From positions 1 to 64,000 of the forward strand of contig JAJTID010000009.1 in NCBI GenBank assembly GCA_021300155.1: DNA of 64,000 bases, written 5' to 3'. The translations under genes and the position numbers were made by a program. The first letter of the stretch is position 1. Each line of letters opens with the position of its first letter. Below, one piece after another: positions 52,134 through 61,569 of this stretch. The stretch is from Pirellula sp. GTDB taxonomy: Bacteria > Planctomycetota > Planctomycetia > Pirellulales > Pirellulaceae. The notes under the pieces are model-generated. The model had not been told where the DNA came from, did no database searches, and saw nothing but the letters and a program-made list of their open reading frames with translations.

Positions 52134-52673
52134 ATGGCTGATGATCTGGATGATTTTTTGAAGCAAGCGGCCCAACGCAGAAAACAAAGACAACAAAGCA
52201 AAGCCGAACGACCGCCCATCGAGGCGGCACCCCCTCCCGTCCTGAGCCCGGCACCTGCATCGGTACCAACGCTCTCGCGATCCGACGATGCTTACAGCCG
52301 ACCGAATGCACCGCAATCGACTAACCGGATGGAGACCGTCATAGACCTGAGTCAGACGATTGAAATGGCGCAAGTGGTCGAAGAAAAGCGTCTCCCATCC
52401 CAGGTTCGAGATCAACAGCAGAGTAAATCCAAAAAGCAAAAAAAGACCGGTCAAAAACCCAGTTCGACAAATCAATCCAACTTTCTACCATCCAGTCTTG
52501 GATCCTCGAATCTCGCTCCTTCGGAATCGACGACGGCCAACGCTGCCGTGGTCAGTACGACGAACAATTCTCAGATGATCTCCTCAGGTAGCATTGCAGA
52601 GCAATTGCGAAACCCACAAACTTTGCGAACGGCAATCATCGTTCATGAGATCTTGAAAAGACCGTGGCAGTGA
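52134..52673 (+). CDS. Disordered hypothetical protein in the floA-hisI operon
   Basis: A 179-residue protein that is mostly low-complexity: Q/K/R-rich start, P/S-rich middle, K/S/N-rich region. The last ~30 residues ([28 protein letters not shown]) form a conserved-looking amphipathic helix of a type I recall at the C-terminus of planctomycete proteins encoded near floA. Its stop overlaps the hisI start as TGATG. Confidence 0.65.
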   Translation: MADDLDDFLKQAAQRRKQRQQSKAERPPIEAAPPPVLSPAPASVPTLSRSDDAYSRPNAPQSTNRMETVIDLSQTIEMAQVVEEKRLPSQVRDQQQSKSKKQKKTGQKPSSTNQSNFLPSSLGSSNLAPSESTTANAAVVSTTNNSQMISSGSIAEQLRNPQTLRTAIIVHEILKRPWQ

Positions 52674-53065
52674 TGATCAAAGAGCCCGATTTTTCCCGAG
52701 CCATCAACGGACTCTTGCCAGCAATCGCTCAAGATTCTCAAAGCAACCAAGTGCTGATGTTCGCATGGATGAATGAAGAAGCGTTTCGCGAGACCGTTGC
52801 ATCCGGGTATGCGACTTACTTCAGTCGATCGCGAAACAAACTTTGGCGCAAGGGAGAAGAAAGTGGACATCGCCAACGGGTCATCGAGATCCGTGTCGAT
52901 TGCGACGCTGATTGCATCCTGTTAAAAGTTGAACAAATCGGTGCCGCATGCCACGAAGGCTATGCAAGCTGCTTCTTTCGAAAACTGAACAACGGCGAGT
53001 TTACCGTGGACCAGCAACAAATTGTCAACCCGGACGACGTTTATTCATCAGCCAACACGATCTAA
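52673..53065 (+). CDS. hisI: Phosphoribosyl-AMP cyclohydrolase
   Basis: Opens the adenine ring of PR-AMP in the third step of histidine synthesis. The start is put at ATG 52673, overlapping the upstream stop. All family blocks are present: [29 protein letters not shown], the metal-binding DCDADC, and [13 protein letters not shown]. About 130 residues, typical for the single-domain HisI (no HisE fusion). No other his gene is adjacent. Confidence 0.95.
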   Translation: MIKEPDFSRAINGLLPAIAQDSQSNQVLMFAWMNEEAFRETVASGYATYFSRSRNKLWRKGEESGHRQRVIEIRVDCDADCILLKVEQIGAACHEGYASCFFRKLNNGEFTVDQQQIVNPDDVYSSANTI

Positions 53066-53138
53066 ACTCCATCGATTCAGAGTCCTACTTTCTTGCGATT
53101 TGGAACTCATACTATCGGGATGTACTTCCAGTCGTCAA

Positions 53139-53855
53139 CTATTGAGCAATCAATCCTTGCGACAAAAATGCTGGCCTATGGTGGAGACGGCTAGAATTCG
53201 GAATGGCGTGTGGATTATGCCATTCCGTTATTCGACCACTTGTCGTGCGGATCAATTCGATCAAATCGGATCGATTGAGTGCCCCCAGCTTCTGAAAGAT
53301 CGCTCTCTTTCGGTAGTGGTACGTTCTTATGCTCACGTCTAGCGCAGAACCGATCTCTTTGGCTGTTAATCCCAACAAGATAAGGTGGACAATTCGGGCT
53401 TCCACTGCATCGAGTTTCTCCAAAATCGCGGGCGGAATAGCTCCTCGTAAATCACTATGTCGCGGCAGCTCTGCCGCTATCGCTTTGTGGATCATCGTGC
53501 GAAGATCATGGACCTGCGTCTGGAGATCGCAGACATCATCGGCTCCCGACTTGATTGCACGTACCGCGACGGAAACCGTCCATTCGTTACTTACCGCAAT
53601 AACAGGTAGTGGATGACCTTTGGCGTGCAATGACGTGATCGTATCCAGATCGCTCTCTGGATTTTTTCCAATTTCTACTAGAACACATGCTGCTTCCAAG
53701 TCGTCAAGTATCTCGGAGTATTGTCGCGATTCACCGAATTGTACAACTCTAACAGGTTCCAATGTCAACGCCTGCGTGATACGCTCGCAGGCCACACTGG
53801 ACTTCGCCAAAACAAATACTTTGGGTATCGAATTCGTGTGAGTCATACCAGTCAA
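53139..53855 (-). CDS. NarL-type regulator with inactive receiver
   Basis: A 238-residue protein. The receiver-like part (about 10-125) lacks the acidic pocket (VLAKSS), has Glu in place of the phospho-acceptor Asp (E61 in CVLVEIG) and no conserved Lys. The C-terminal helix-turn-helix (about 160-225) is LuxR-type: LDAVEARIVHLILLGLTAKEIGSALDVS, HYRKRAIFQKLGALNR. DNA binding is expected; control by phosphorylation is not. The start may be ATG 53855 or the ATG four codons later. Confidence 0.82.
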   Translation of the reverse strand: MTGMTHTNSIPKVFVLAKSSVACERITQALTLEPVRVVQFGESRQYSEILDDLEAACVLVEIGKNPESDLDTITSLHAKGHPLPVIAVSNEWTVSVAVRAIKSGADDVCDLQTQVHDLRTMIHKAIAAELPRHSDLRGAIPPAILEKLDAVEARIVHLILLGLTAKEIGSALDVSIRTYHYRKRAIFQKLGALNRSDLIELIRTTSGRITEWHNPHAIPNSSRLHHRPAFLSQGLIAQ

Positions 53856-54049
53856 TTACCGATCGAATACGTTCTAAGGATAGGTTTAGGCGAATATTGC
53901 ACTTTTCCTATCGAACACTTTTGCCTTGTAGATTGAGCATGTTCGCGAATAGGATTCAATAACCAGCTAAGGGAATCCCCTGTGTCCAAATGACTCACAC
54001 ATTGGACGAATGATTTCGATACCATGCCACGCATCCACGCAATATCTTC

Positions 54050-54430
54050 CTAGCAGACCGTGCTATACAACAGGCTCTCGTGACTCGCGGGAACGGGTTC
54101 GAACGGAAATTCAACGACAATCTTCAACTCCGTTTTTTTGATCGAGACAGGCTTATTGGTGAATTCCACATCGATCGATTCGACAACTTGCAAAAGCCAT
54201 TTCAAACCACGCATGTCGGTTGAGGCGACGTAGTGATCGAAACCAATTGCTACCTGACCTAATTTGACGGCTACATCAATGCGAACGACTTGATTACCAT
54301 CGTTTATACGGGAGATCAACTCTGCCAGTGAATTGATGATCGTCGTCGTTAGATAGAGGAAACGCATCGACTCCTCATGAGGGCGGATCTCTATTGTCGG
54401 TTGATGGCCTGAAGGAATCCCATGCAACAA
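54050..54430 (-). CDS. Hypothetical protein
   Basis: A 126-codon frame with a TTG start or an internal ATG at 54367 (105 residues). The sequence alternates helix and strand (LYLTTTIINSLAELI, VVRIDVAVKLGQVAIGFDHY, KTELKIVVEFPFEP) and looks protein-like. No family recognised. It lies between the NarL-type regulator and the CDGSH gene, on the same strand. Confidence 0.45.
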   Translation of the reverse strand: MLHGIPSGHQPTIEIRPHEESMRFLYLTTTIINSLAELISRINDGNQVVRIDVAVKLGQVAIGFDHYVASTDMRGLKWLLQVVESIDVEFTNKPVSIKKTELKIVVEFPFEPVPASHESLLYSTVC

Positions 54431-54570
54431 GTGTTTCCACTAGTTTTTTGAGTGATTGCGACGAGGAATGTCTCTCGATGCTGTTAGGTCCAACTGCACG
54501 TCAGTATTCATGGCAAATCTCAGCTTCGAAAGCGCGTGATGGAAGATTGGATCAATAGTAAAAACTGAGT

Positions 54571-54816
54571 CTATTCGTCGTTAATGTCGTCATCATCTTC
54601 ATCGCTGCCTGCCTTGTTGTGCTTTCCATCGCAGAAGGGTTTGTTCAATGATTGCCCGCATCCACAAAGTACATGCGATTTCTTCTTTTTGTCAGGGCAT
54701 AACGGGCGACCATATTTGTCAACAATATTGACGTCTCCTTCGATGATGATTGGGCCTTTGGGATTGCAGCAAACTTTTGTTGGGCATGTATCACAGGGGT
54801 TCGCCATGAATGTCAT
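54571..54816 (-). CDS. CDGSH-type iron-sulfur protein
   Basis: An 81-residue protein with a C-x-C-x8-C-x3-H cluster site (LCGCGQSLNKPFCDGKH), which binds a [2Fe-2S] cluster in CDGSH proteins. The N-terminus has four further cysteines (CDTCPTKVCC), followed by GPIIIEGDVNIVD. The tail is strongly acidic (DEDDDDINDE). CDGSH proteins act in iron-sulfur or redox handling. The start is ATG 54816 or 54807. Confidence 0.88.
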   Translation of the reverse strand: MTFMANPCDTCPTKVCCNPKGPIIIEGDVNIVDKYGRPLCPDKKKKSHVLCGCGQSLNKPFCDGKHNKAGSDEDDDDINDE

Positions 54817-54899
54817 TCTCCAGTCGTTAAAGCAAAGCGATTTTTGAAAGTTTATCGATTGACGGGACTTTATAGATTGGGCAGGTGGAGTTCACGTTC

Positions 54900-57308
54900 T
54901 CAAAAGAGAGGTCGCAGTATGTGAGCAGACCAACCGAGCCCTTGATATTCGCGATAGCCTTTGCTAAGCGAGGAACCCATGATGTAGATGTGATCGCCCA
55001 GACGGAATACTCCAGAGGCAGATTGACCGGCTGCTAGTTCGCGATGCTCTGCGGGCAATTCTGGAGTCGCACCGAGTGGAACAATTTGCGAGTCGGATGT
55101 TTCAATGACTTCAAAGTTGCGATTTGCATAGAAAGCAACACAACCCTGTATTCGCTTTCCATTTCTATCTTTAGGAAGACAAGTCTTTAGAATCTTGCCT
55201 GATTCGGTTACCCAATCAAAAAGGCTCCCTAGAACTCCCACGATTTCACCATCTCGCGTTCCATTGGCTCGGACCGCGCCAGAATAGATTAGAGACCTTC
55301 TGGAGCCCCGTTCCAATTCCGACTCTCCAACATCTTGGACTGCGTACTCGCCAAAGTTCTTGCATCGCATGGATTTAGTAAACCAAGCATGGTCTGCTAC
55401 GCGAGCTTCTTTCATGTCAGGTATAAGTTCGGGATTCGATGCGGTAATGACGCGCCCCATTCGATTGGCCAGAACCAAATTGCGGTACATCGAATAGCTA
55501 CCATTAATGTCCCGCAATCGACGCCCGGCCGCTTGGACATTCTCATCCGTTGGATCTACAAGTGCTTGCCAAAGACACTTGTCTGTTGCCCACCATCGTA
55601 TGGCGGCGGATCGTTCGAATAGATTACGATCAATCAAATCGATCGCTTGTTTGGAAAACGTCTCGAGCGTTTGCAGATTCAATCGCAACTCGCCATAGGC
55701 CATCTCACGCAGCAGTTCTTCCATTTTTGCGGTGGCAAAGTCGCCGGTTTCTGTAATCCTTTCGAATACCGGCCCGAGAGCTACACCTCGTTTACCCAGT
55801 TTGGACGCAAACACAATTCCGTTCAGCGAAATGAGTTTGATAGATTGCTTGTCGTCTTGGACCTTTACATAGGTGTCTTTATTGATCTCCGGGATCAGTC
55901 TTGATCGCATGAGTTCGTCGGGACTAATCCCATTGATTTGGCAGTTGGATTCGCTTGCAAAAATTTCGTTGCTGGGAACAATCAGATGAGAGCTCCATCC
56001 CAGACCAGCGTAGTCTAGATAGCCATCGGACATCGCGGAAAAGACGGATGAGTCCTTGCCTTCGATGCTTGCGTAGCTACTTATGGTTCCCCCCGGCGTT
56101 AGCTTGCGATGTCCGCGAGGCAAGTGGGCATAATCCCCAACCTCGATGATATTCGGATCGCTCGACCCAACGACCTTTCCCTCGCAATCGGTGAAGAAGG
56201 AGTACCAGCCTTCGGCGGTGTCGCCATCTTCCGTTTTTGGCATGTAATCTTGAAGAATGATGCGAGCTTCTTCGGCGAGGTCAAAGAATGCCCCCATCGC
56301 ACCAACAGCTTGGTCATTCTTCGATGCGCTCTTGATTGAAGTACTAAACACCAAACTGTTTCCAGAATCGATGATGGAGCGATTGGTCTTTTCAATTGCG
56401 TATTCATTGGTATCGCCGGAGTCCTTGGCACGGGTAAACCACGTCTCATCAGCCACGGAGCGACCGAGAACATTTGCACGCCGTTTCGAGTTTGCGTTGG
56501 CAACGACAATTCCATCGGTGGTGGTGATGATTAAATCGCGATAAAGAGTGTACGAACTTCCAATGTCCTCCAGTCTGCTACAGGAAAGGGCGACGAGCTG
56601 ATGTACTTCTTCCAGGTTTTTGCTCACTTTCTGTAGCATAGCCAACGTCGCTTCTTGGCTCTTTCCTTTGCCGAGTTGCTCCGCTAGGGCATCCATCTTT
56701 TGTTTGAAAGATTGATAGACGTCAGATTGAAACATTAACTCCAGTTTGCGAGGCTGATAGCTTCGAACATCGTCCACATACTGACTAATGTCCTTCATTG
56801 TCCAATTCGTCTCTAACGTTGGTACTTCGAAGGCGGCTTTTGAGGCGTCGAGATACTCACCCATTTCAAAGAGCTGTTTGTCAAGTATACGACTGATCTT
56901 ATTGATGCGTTCCAGGGTTTCGATAAAAACCGTCTCCGCCGCCCATGACATCACATCGCAGGTTCGTTCTAGAAGGGTACGGTCGATCAGATTGATTTTG
57001 ATATAGGCTGTGGTGCAATAAATGGAACGACAAAACTCTTCCTTGGCTGCATAGAATTGATCGAAAAGGTTTTTTGTTCCATCGTGCAATTCTGCGGCAA
57101 AGGTTTCTACCCTCTCCATTAGGTCCGTGATCTGCTCTTGTTCGGTCGCTGTTTCGCTGATGGCCGCTGCGGTACATTTGCCTTGATTGCAAATCGGCGA
57201 CACACCAATTAGCTCATTGATGATCTTCTCATAGAACTCGCGGTGGTCATTCGTGATCAATGAGTTGAAGATGCTGAATTTGTTTTCTGATTTTTGTTCG
57301 ACAATCAT
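54900..57308 (-). CDS. Soluble dual-Cache-like sensor protein of the chemosensory operon
   Basis: An 802-residue protein whose start overlaps the cheW stop as ATGA. It has two copies of one module: a helical lead (IDRTLLER in copy 1, IDRNLFERSAAIRWWATD in copy 2) followed by a Cache/PAS-like sensor (SYTLYRDLIITTTDGIVVAN, DETWFTRAKD, EYAIEK; then SYSMYRNLVLANRMGRVITAS, DHAWFTKSM, EYAVQD). Each ends in a GWSSHL or GWSAHI segment. There is no transmembrane helix, no HAMP and no methyl-accepting signalling hairpin, so it cannot be a standard chemoreceptor. It may sense a cytosolic ligand for the adjacent CheA. Confidence 0.78.
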   Translation of the reverse strand: MIVEQKSENKFSIFNSLITNDHREFYEKIINELIGVSPICNQGKCTAAAISETATEQEQITDLMERVETFAAELHDGTKNLFDQFYAAKEEFCRSIYCTTAYIKINLIDRTLLERTCDVMSWAAETVFIETLERINKISRILDKQLFEMGEYLDASKAAFEVPTLETNWTMKDISQYVDDVRSYQPRKLELMFQSDVYQSFKQKMDALAEQLGKGKSQEATLAMLQKVSKNLEEVHQLVALSCSRLEDIGSSYTLYRDLIITTTDGIVVANANSKRRANVLGRSVADETWFTRAKDSGDTNEYAIEKTNRSIIDSGNSLVFSTSIKSASKNDQAVGAMGAFFDLAEEARIILQDYMPKTEDGDTAEGWYSFFTDCEGKVVGSSDPNIIEVGDYAHLPRGHRKLTPGGTISSYASIEGKDSSVFSAMSDGYLDYAGLGWSSHLIVPSNEIFASESNCQINGISPDELMRSRLIPEINKDTYVKVQDDKQSIKLISLNGIVFASKLGKRGVALGPVFERITETGDFATAKMEELLREMAYGELRLNLQTLETFSKQAIDLIDRNLFERSAAIRWWATDKCLWQALVDPTDENVQAAGRRLRDINGSYSMYRNLVLANRMGRVITASNPELIPDMKEARVADHAWFTKSMRCKNFGEYAVQDVGESELERGSRRSLIYSGAVRANGTRDGEIVGVLGSLFDWVTESGKILKTCLPKDRNGKRIQGCVAFYANRNFEVIETSDSQIVPLGATPELPAEHRELAAGQSASGVFRLGDHIYIMGSSLSKGYREYQGLGWSAHILRPLF

Positions 57309-57784
57309 GTTCTTGCCTGCGCTTCCGGTTGAAGAATGGATGCGATCAATTTTTGGATCGAGATTAGGGTAAAATATTTGTCTTCGACGCGAATGACGCC
57401 ATCAACAAAGGGCTGGTTCACGTGAGGCGGTGATGGATGAATTTCCTCATCCAGAAGGTGGTGTATCTGAGAAACGGAATCTACATTCAGTACGATGGGT
57501 TCGTCATAAGCATACAGTCTGCTTTCCTGAGCCTCTTTCACCAGTCTTTGCGACGTTTCCAAGAGGATCATTTCACCGTGAGCGGTCGATTCCCGTTCCG
57601 GAACTTCGAAACAACGCCGCATATTCACAACAACCGCTGTTCTTCCGCGGATGTTGACCAATCCGTCAATTCTTGGATCTGCCCCAGGGACCTTCGTAAT
57701 GGGCAGAGGCCTGAAGTACTCTTCTACGAGAAGCGAGTGGATCGCGAACCCTTCATTTCGAATATTGAAAGTTGAAATCTGCAT
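57305..57784 (-). CDS. cheW: CheW-like coupling protein
   Basis: A 159-residue single CheW domain: FNIRNEGFAIHSLLVEEYF, RIDGLVNIRGRTAVVVNMRRCF and VDGVIRVEDKYFTLISIQKL. CheW joins receptors to the CheA kinase. It lies 12 nt after cheA and overlaps the dual-Cache gene by 4 nt, so the three are one operon. Confidence 0.9.
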   Translation of the reverse strand: MQISTFNIRNEGFAIHSLLVEEYFRPLPITKVPGADPRIDGLVNIRGRTAVVVNMRRCFEVPERESTAHGEMILLETSQRLVKEAQESRLYAYDEPIVLNVDSVSQIHHLLDEEIHPSPPHVNQPFVDGVIRVEDKYFTLISIQKLIASILQPEAQART

Positions 57785-57796
57785 CGTTTCGAATAC

Positions 57797-60700
57797 CTAT
57801 GAGTTCGGTTGCTTTCTGCGGATCTGCAGACACTCCGCCACAGTAGATCGGACATGGTTTTTGTCTATTTTGATAACGTAACGATCAAAGCCAAGGCTCA
57901 AACCTTTCTCACGGAAGTGGTCGTCGGATAGGGTCGTTAGTGCAACGAGGGGTAGTGCATCAAACCGCTTGTCCTCACGAATTTTTGTTGCCAACTGGTA
58001 GCCGTCCATGCGTGGCATGTTGATATCGGAAATGACCAGGTCATACCGATTCGGTTCCGCACAGAGTTTATTCCATGCTTCGAGACCATCTTCTACAATT
58101 TCTACGGTCCATTCTTCGCGAGTTATGTATTGGTTTATTAGTTTGCGGAAGAACAAACTATCCTCAGCCACCAGGATTCGCGCGTTGCTGGTTTTCACAT
58201 CCTGCTGTTTAATCTTGTCAGGCGCATGTTTCTCGAAAACACTGAACACATCCAGCAGCATGACCAAGTTTTCATTGTGCAGAAAAGTGCCAACTATGCC
58301 TTGATTGTCGTCAAGCCTAGATTCAAAGTTGTCGTCAACTTCGATGACAGTGATATTGGGTCCGGTAAGAATCCCAATCGGAAAAGAGACTGCCGCGGGT
58401 CGGATCAAGCAGCAATCTTGGTTCGCTGGATTAAATGCGGTGATGGGTAGAAAGGAATCCAACCTCATAATGGAGACGGTTTCATTTTTGATTTGACAAT
58501 ATTCCTTGTTCCCAACTTTTCGCAGGGAACTAAGAGATATGCGCTCAATGATTGCGACAAGCTCAAGCGGAATGGCGAAGAACTCTTTGTCAGAATAACT
58601 GAACACGACCATCTTTTGCTTCGGTAGACTTTTACTGGTCTCTCCCGTACCGGAATGGTCTGCGACTAGTGATCCTTTTCCATGTGCCTTTTTCTGATCT
58701 ACAAACTTTAGGGAGAGTTTGTTAACTAGACCGTGTATATCCAGGATGAGCGAAACACGTCCGGTGCCCAAGACGGTGTGCCCAGAGAAAACTCCACAAC
58801 TCGCCAAAAGCTTCGGTGTTTCGCGAACGATGATTTCTTGAATCCCCAGCACGCGATCCACAATGGCGCCAAACTGATGTTTCCGGTACTGAAGAATGAC
58901 TAAGCATGTTTGCTTATCCCGGTTGAACTCTGTATCCACGCCAAGGGCGCAGCGTAGATCGAGTAGTGCAACTAACTGGTCTCGGAGTTGAAATACACTT
59001 TCTCCATCCACTTGAACGATGTTGGCTATTGCCTTTTCATCGTATTGAATGATTTCGCTTATCGCGGTCTCTGGAATCGCGAATTGTTCATCATCGATCT
59101 CAATGACAAGGGCTTTGGTCAATGAGGAGGACACCAACGCTTTCGCGAGTGGCAAAATAGCAGAGAATGTCGTTCCAGCCCCAACTTTCGTAGCGACATC
59201 GATTGCTCCACCAACAGCTTCGATGTTATTTCGAACCACATCCATTCCCACGCCGCGCCCCGAGACGTCCGTCGCTTGATCCTTCGTAGAGAAGCCTGGC
59301 TGGAAAATCAGCATCACCTTTTGGTGTTCAGAAAGTTGATTGGCTTGGTCCTGAGTTATCACACCTTTGCTAACGGCTTTTTCACAAACGCGCTCTGCCG
59401 AGATGCCTCGACCGTCGTCCTCAACTGCCAGAATGATCTCACCACTGTGAACAAACGAACGCAGGTAGATATTTCCCTGGCGATTCTTGCCGGCAGCCTC
59501 ACGTTCGGCAGGAGTTTCTAAGGCATGATCCAGAGAGTTTCGAATCAAATGGGTAAGCGGATCGGCGAAACTCTCCAAGATCGTTCGATCAAGCTCGAGG
59601 TCGCCTCCCTCGATGTGAAGTGCGACCTCTTTGTTGAGTTGTCTTGAGAGATCTCGAACAATACGTCGATATCGCTCGAAGAGTGAACCCGTAGTTTGCA
59701 TTCGGGTTGCAATAACCGTTTCGTGAACACCGGAAATGGATTGAGAAAGCGTTCTAAATGCTGCGTTTCCGCGAAAGTCAAACTCGTTCATCAATTGATT
59801 TCGAGCCATCACCATCGTTCCAGTCCACTCCAACAGCTTGTTGAGAATGTAAACAGGAACACGCATCGATTGATCGACAGATTGCTTATCGGATAAGGTT
59901 TTAGATTCACCTTTAGGAGGTGATTTTGATTCGATCGACTGGGGCAAAGTAGTGGACGTCGCAGATGCGAGAATCGTAGGCTTAAGCTTCGGTTCTTCAG
60001 CCTTCTCATCGACCTTTAGCGAATCTGAGCCCTGAAGCGATGCTTTACTACGAGGGACATTCTCCGTAGGGTTTTGGCCTGTCGCTTTGAGTGTTGCGGT
60101 GTCCACTTTGCAAACTTGTTCGGCCTGGAGGCCAAAATGATCGCATAGCATGTCTGCAGCCAAAACGGTTTCCAAGTAGATGGTACAGCCACCGCTTGCC
60201 AAGGAGTCGATTTTTTCAATTGGAATCGAGCTGTGAAGGATCTTTCCAAGGCTCGAGAAGCCAACGACAACCCCCTCTTTGACATCGATGGCTTGTCGAA
60301 TAGCTTCCAACTCGAAGCTCAGGCGAAATAGGACACCTTTCTTGCTCACTCCCTTTTGAATTTTTAATACATCGTCTTCACTTAAGAAATCGGAATCGCT
60401 ACTCTTTGGTTTGCCGATCAACGCGGCATCTAGTTTCGAAAGTGGTATTTCGCAATCAAAACTAGCTCCTATATCCGGCGTTTGTAGCATCGACTTTAAC
60501 GCATCAACCGCAGCGAGGACCGCGTCAGTTACTACGGCATTCGCTGACTCTGTTCCTGCCCTAACTCGATCGAGGAGAGATTCCGCCTTGTGAGCAACAG
60601 CAACTAGATTGGCGAGCTTTAGGAATGTGGCATTTCCCTTGATGGTATGGACGGCACGGAAGATTCGGTTGACTAACTCGAAATCCGTACCGCCATCCGT

Positions 60701-61267
60701 TTCGAGAGCGAGCAAGTCAGATTCAATGTCTGCAAGTCCTTGTACTCCTTCGACAACGAATTCCGCCAAAAGCTCAGGATCCACATCCTCAAACATGGAG
60801 AGCTTACTGGGGTCGGTGGATGGCTTCGACTTTGTTTCCTTGGTTGACAGAGGTTTGGGGCGAGTAGATTTTTCTGTTGTTGATACACCGAGTATCTTGT
60901 CGAGCATAGCGATTGCATTCTGGCTATCGTAGCTCTTGCCGACATCTGGAGCGTTGAGCATAGAGACTAGATCATCGACAGCCGCAAGGATCGCATCGGT
61001 CACGTCGGGAGTGGCCTGCCTTCCCCCACTTCTTATTTGGTCGAGAAGTGTTTCTGCAAGGTGACTAAGACGAACGAGGTTATCGAGCCCCATGTACGAT
61101 CCAGTGCCCTTGATCGAGTGAACGGCACGGAAGATACGATTGACGAGTGCTGTATCCTTGCCACTCTCTGATTCCAGAGACATCAGATCCTGTTCTACGC
61201 TACGAAGCCCCTGTAAGCTTTCAGCCACGAATTCCGTAAGCAATTCTGTATCTTGAAAGTTATCCAT
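57797..61267 (-). CDS. cheA: Hybrid CheA-type histidine kinase
   Basis: A 1156-residue kinase. Two Hpt domains (H50 in RAVHSIKGTG; H207 in RAVHTIKGNA), a ~120-residue unassigned segment (about 300-420), a P3-like dimerisation helix (about 465-530), the CheA ATPase (HLIRNSLDHALETP, VEDDGRGIS, SGRGVGMDVV), two CheW-like domains (about 715-850 and 890-1020) and a C-terminal receiver with phospho-acceptor in LVISDINMPRMDG. It can phosphorylate its own receiver via the Hpt histidines. No cheY, cheB, cheR or standard receptor is adjacent. Confidence 0.92.
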   Translation of the reverse strand: MDNFQDTELLTEFVAESLQGLRSVEQDLMSLESESGKDTALVNRIFRAVHSIKGTGSYMGLDNLVRLSHLAETLLDQIRSGGRQATPDVTDAILAAVDDLVSMLNAPDVGKSYDSQNAIAMLDKILGVSTTEKSTRPKPLSTKETKSKPSTDPSKLSMFEDVDPELLAEFVVEGVQGLADIESDLLALETDGGTDFELVNRIFRAVHTIKGNATFLKLANLVAVAHKAESLLDRVRAGTESANAVVTDAVLAAVDALKSMLQTPDIGASFDCEIPLSKLDAALIGKPKSSDSDFLSEDDVLKIQKGVSKKGVLFRLSFELEAIRQAIDVKEGVVVGFSSLGKILHSSIPIEKIDSLASGGCTIYLETVLAADMLCDHFGLQAEQVCKVDTATLKATGQNPTENVPRSKASLQGSDSLKVDEKAEEPKLKPTILASATSTTLPQSIESKSPPKGESKTLSDKQSVDQSMRVPVYILNKLLEWTGTMVMARNQLMNEFDFRGNAAFRTLSQSISGVHETVIATRMQTTGSLFERYRRIVRDLSRQLNKEVALHIEGGDLELDRTILESFADPLTHLIRNSLDHALETPAEREAAGKNRQGNIYLRSFVHSGEIILAVEDDGRGISAERVCEKAVSKGVITQDQANQLSEHQKVMLIFQPGFSTKDQATDVSGRGVGMDVVRNNIEAVGGAIDVATKVGAGTTFSAILPLAKALVSSSLTKALVIEIDDEQFAIPETAISEIIQYDEKAIANIVQVDGESVFQLRDQLVALLDLRCALGVDTEFNRDKQTCLVILQYRKHQFGAIVDRVLGIQEIIVRETPKLLASCGVFSGHTVLGTGRVSLILDIHGLVNKLSLKFVDQKKAHGKGSLVADHSGTGETSKSLPKQKMVVFSYSDKEFFAIPLELVAIIERISLSSLRKVGNKEYCQIKNETVSIMRLDSFLPITAFNPANQDCCLIRPAAVSFPIGILTGPNITVIEVDDNFESRLDDNQGIVGTFLHNENLVMLLDVFSVFEKHAPDKIKQQDVKTSNARILVAEDSLFFRKLINQYITREEWTVEIVEDGLEAWNKLCAEPNRYDLVISDINMPRMDGYQLATKIREDKRFDALPLVALTTLSDDHFREKGLSLGFDRYVIKIDKNHVRSTVAECLQIRRKQPNS

Positions 61268-61569
61268 TGGGTACTTGTCTACGAATATAGCGTGAGTGGA
61301 AACGGCCAGAGAGATCGTCGTAAACGCTAGCTGTCCTTACCACAGCATGATGTATAGTTCGCATCAACGAACCTCAAAAATGAACCGGCTGATTGATATT
61401 GCACTGAATTGCACACTATGTAGCAAGCAAGCAAATGATCTCCCGGCGAGGATGGTACCGATCAGTCGGTGTCACGTAACTAAGGTTAACACTTATATGG
61501 AGGTCCAATTCCAATAAAAAACATGGTCTCGATTTCTAGGCGAGAATCCTTCTGGAATTTTGACGCGAT
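61268..61569. other. Divergent spacer between cheA and the bilin reductase gene
   Basis: 302 bases without a supportable gene. It should carry the promoters of both the chemosensory operon and the bilin cassette. A TATATGGAGG stretch near 61493-61502 and an AT-rich run near 61516-61525 are the only notable points. No palindromic operator was obvious by eye. Confidence 0.5.

Noticed and set aside
54900-57308. Methyl-accepting chemotaxis protein
   Set aside because: No membrane helices, HAMP or signalling hairpin could be found; only sensor modules are present.
61296-61517. 73-codon plus-strand frame in the cheA/bilin spacer
   Set aside because: No protein-like pattern and no ribosome-binding site; the region is expected to hold promoters.
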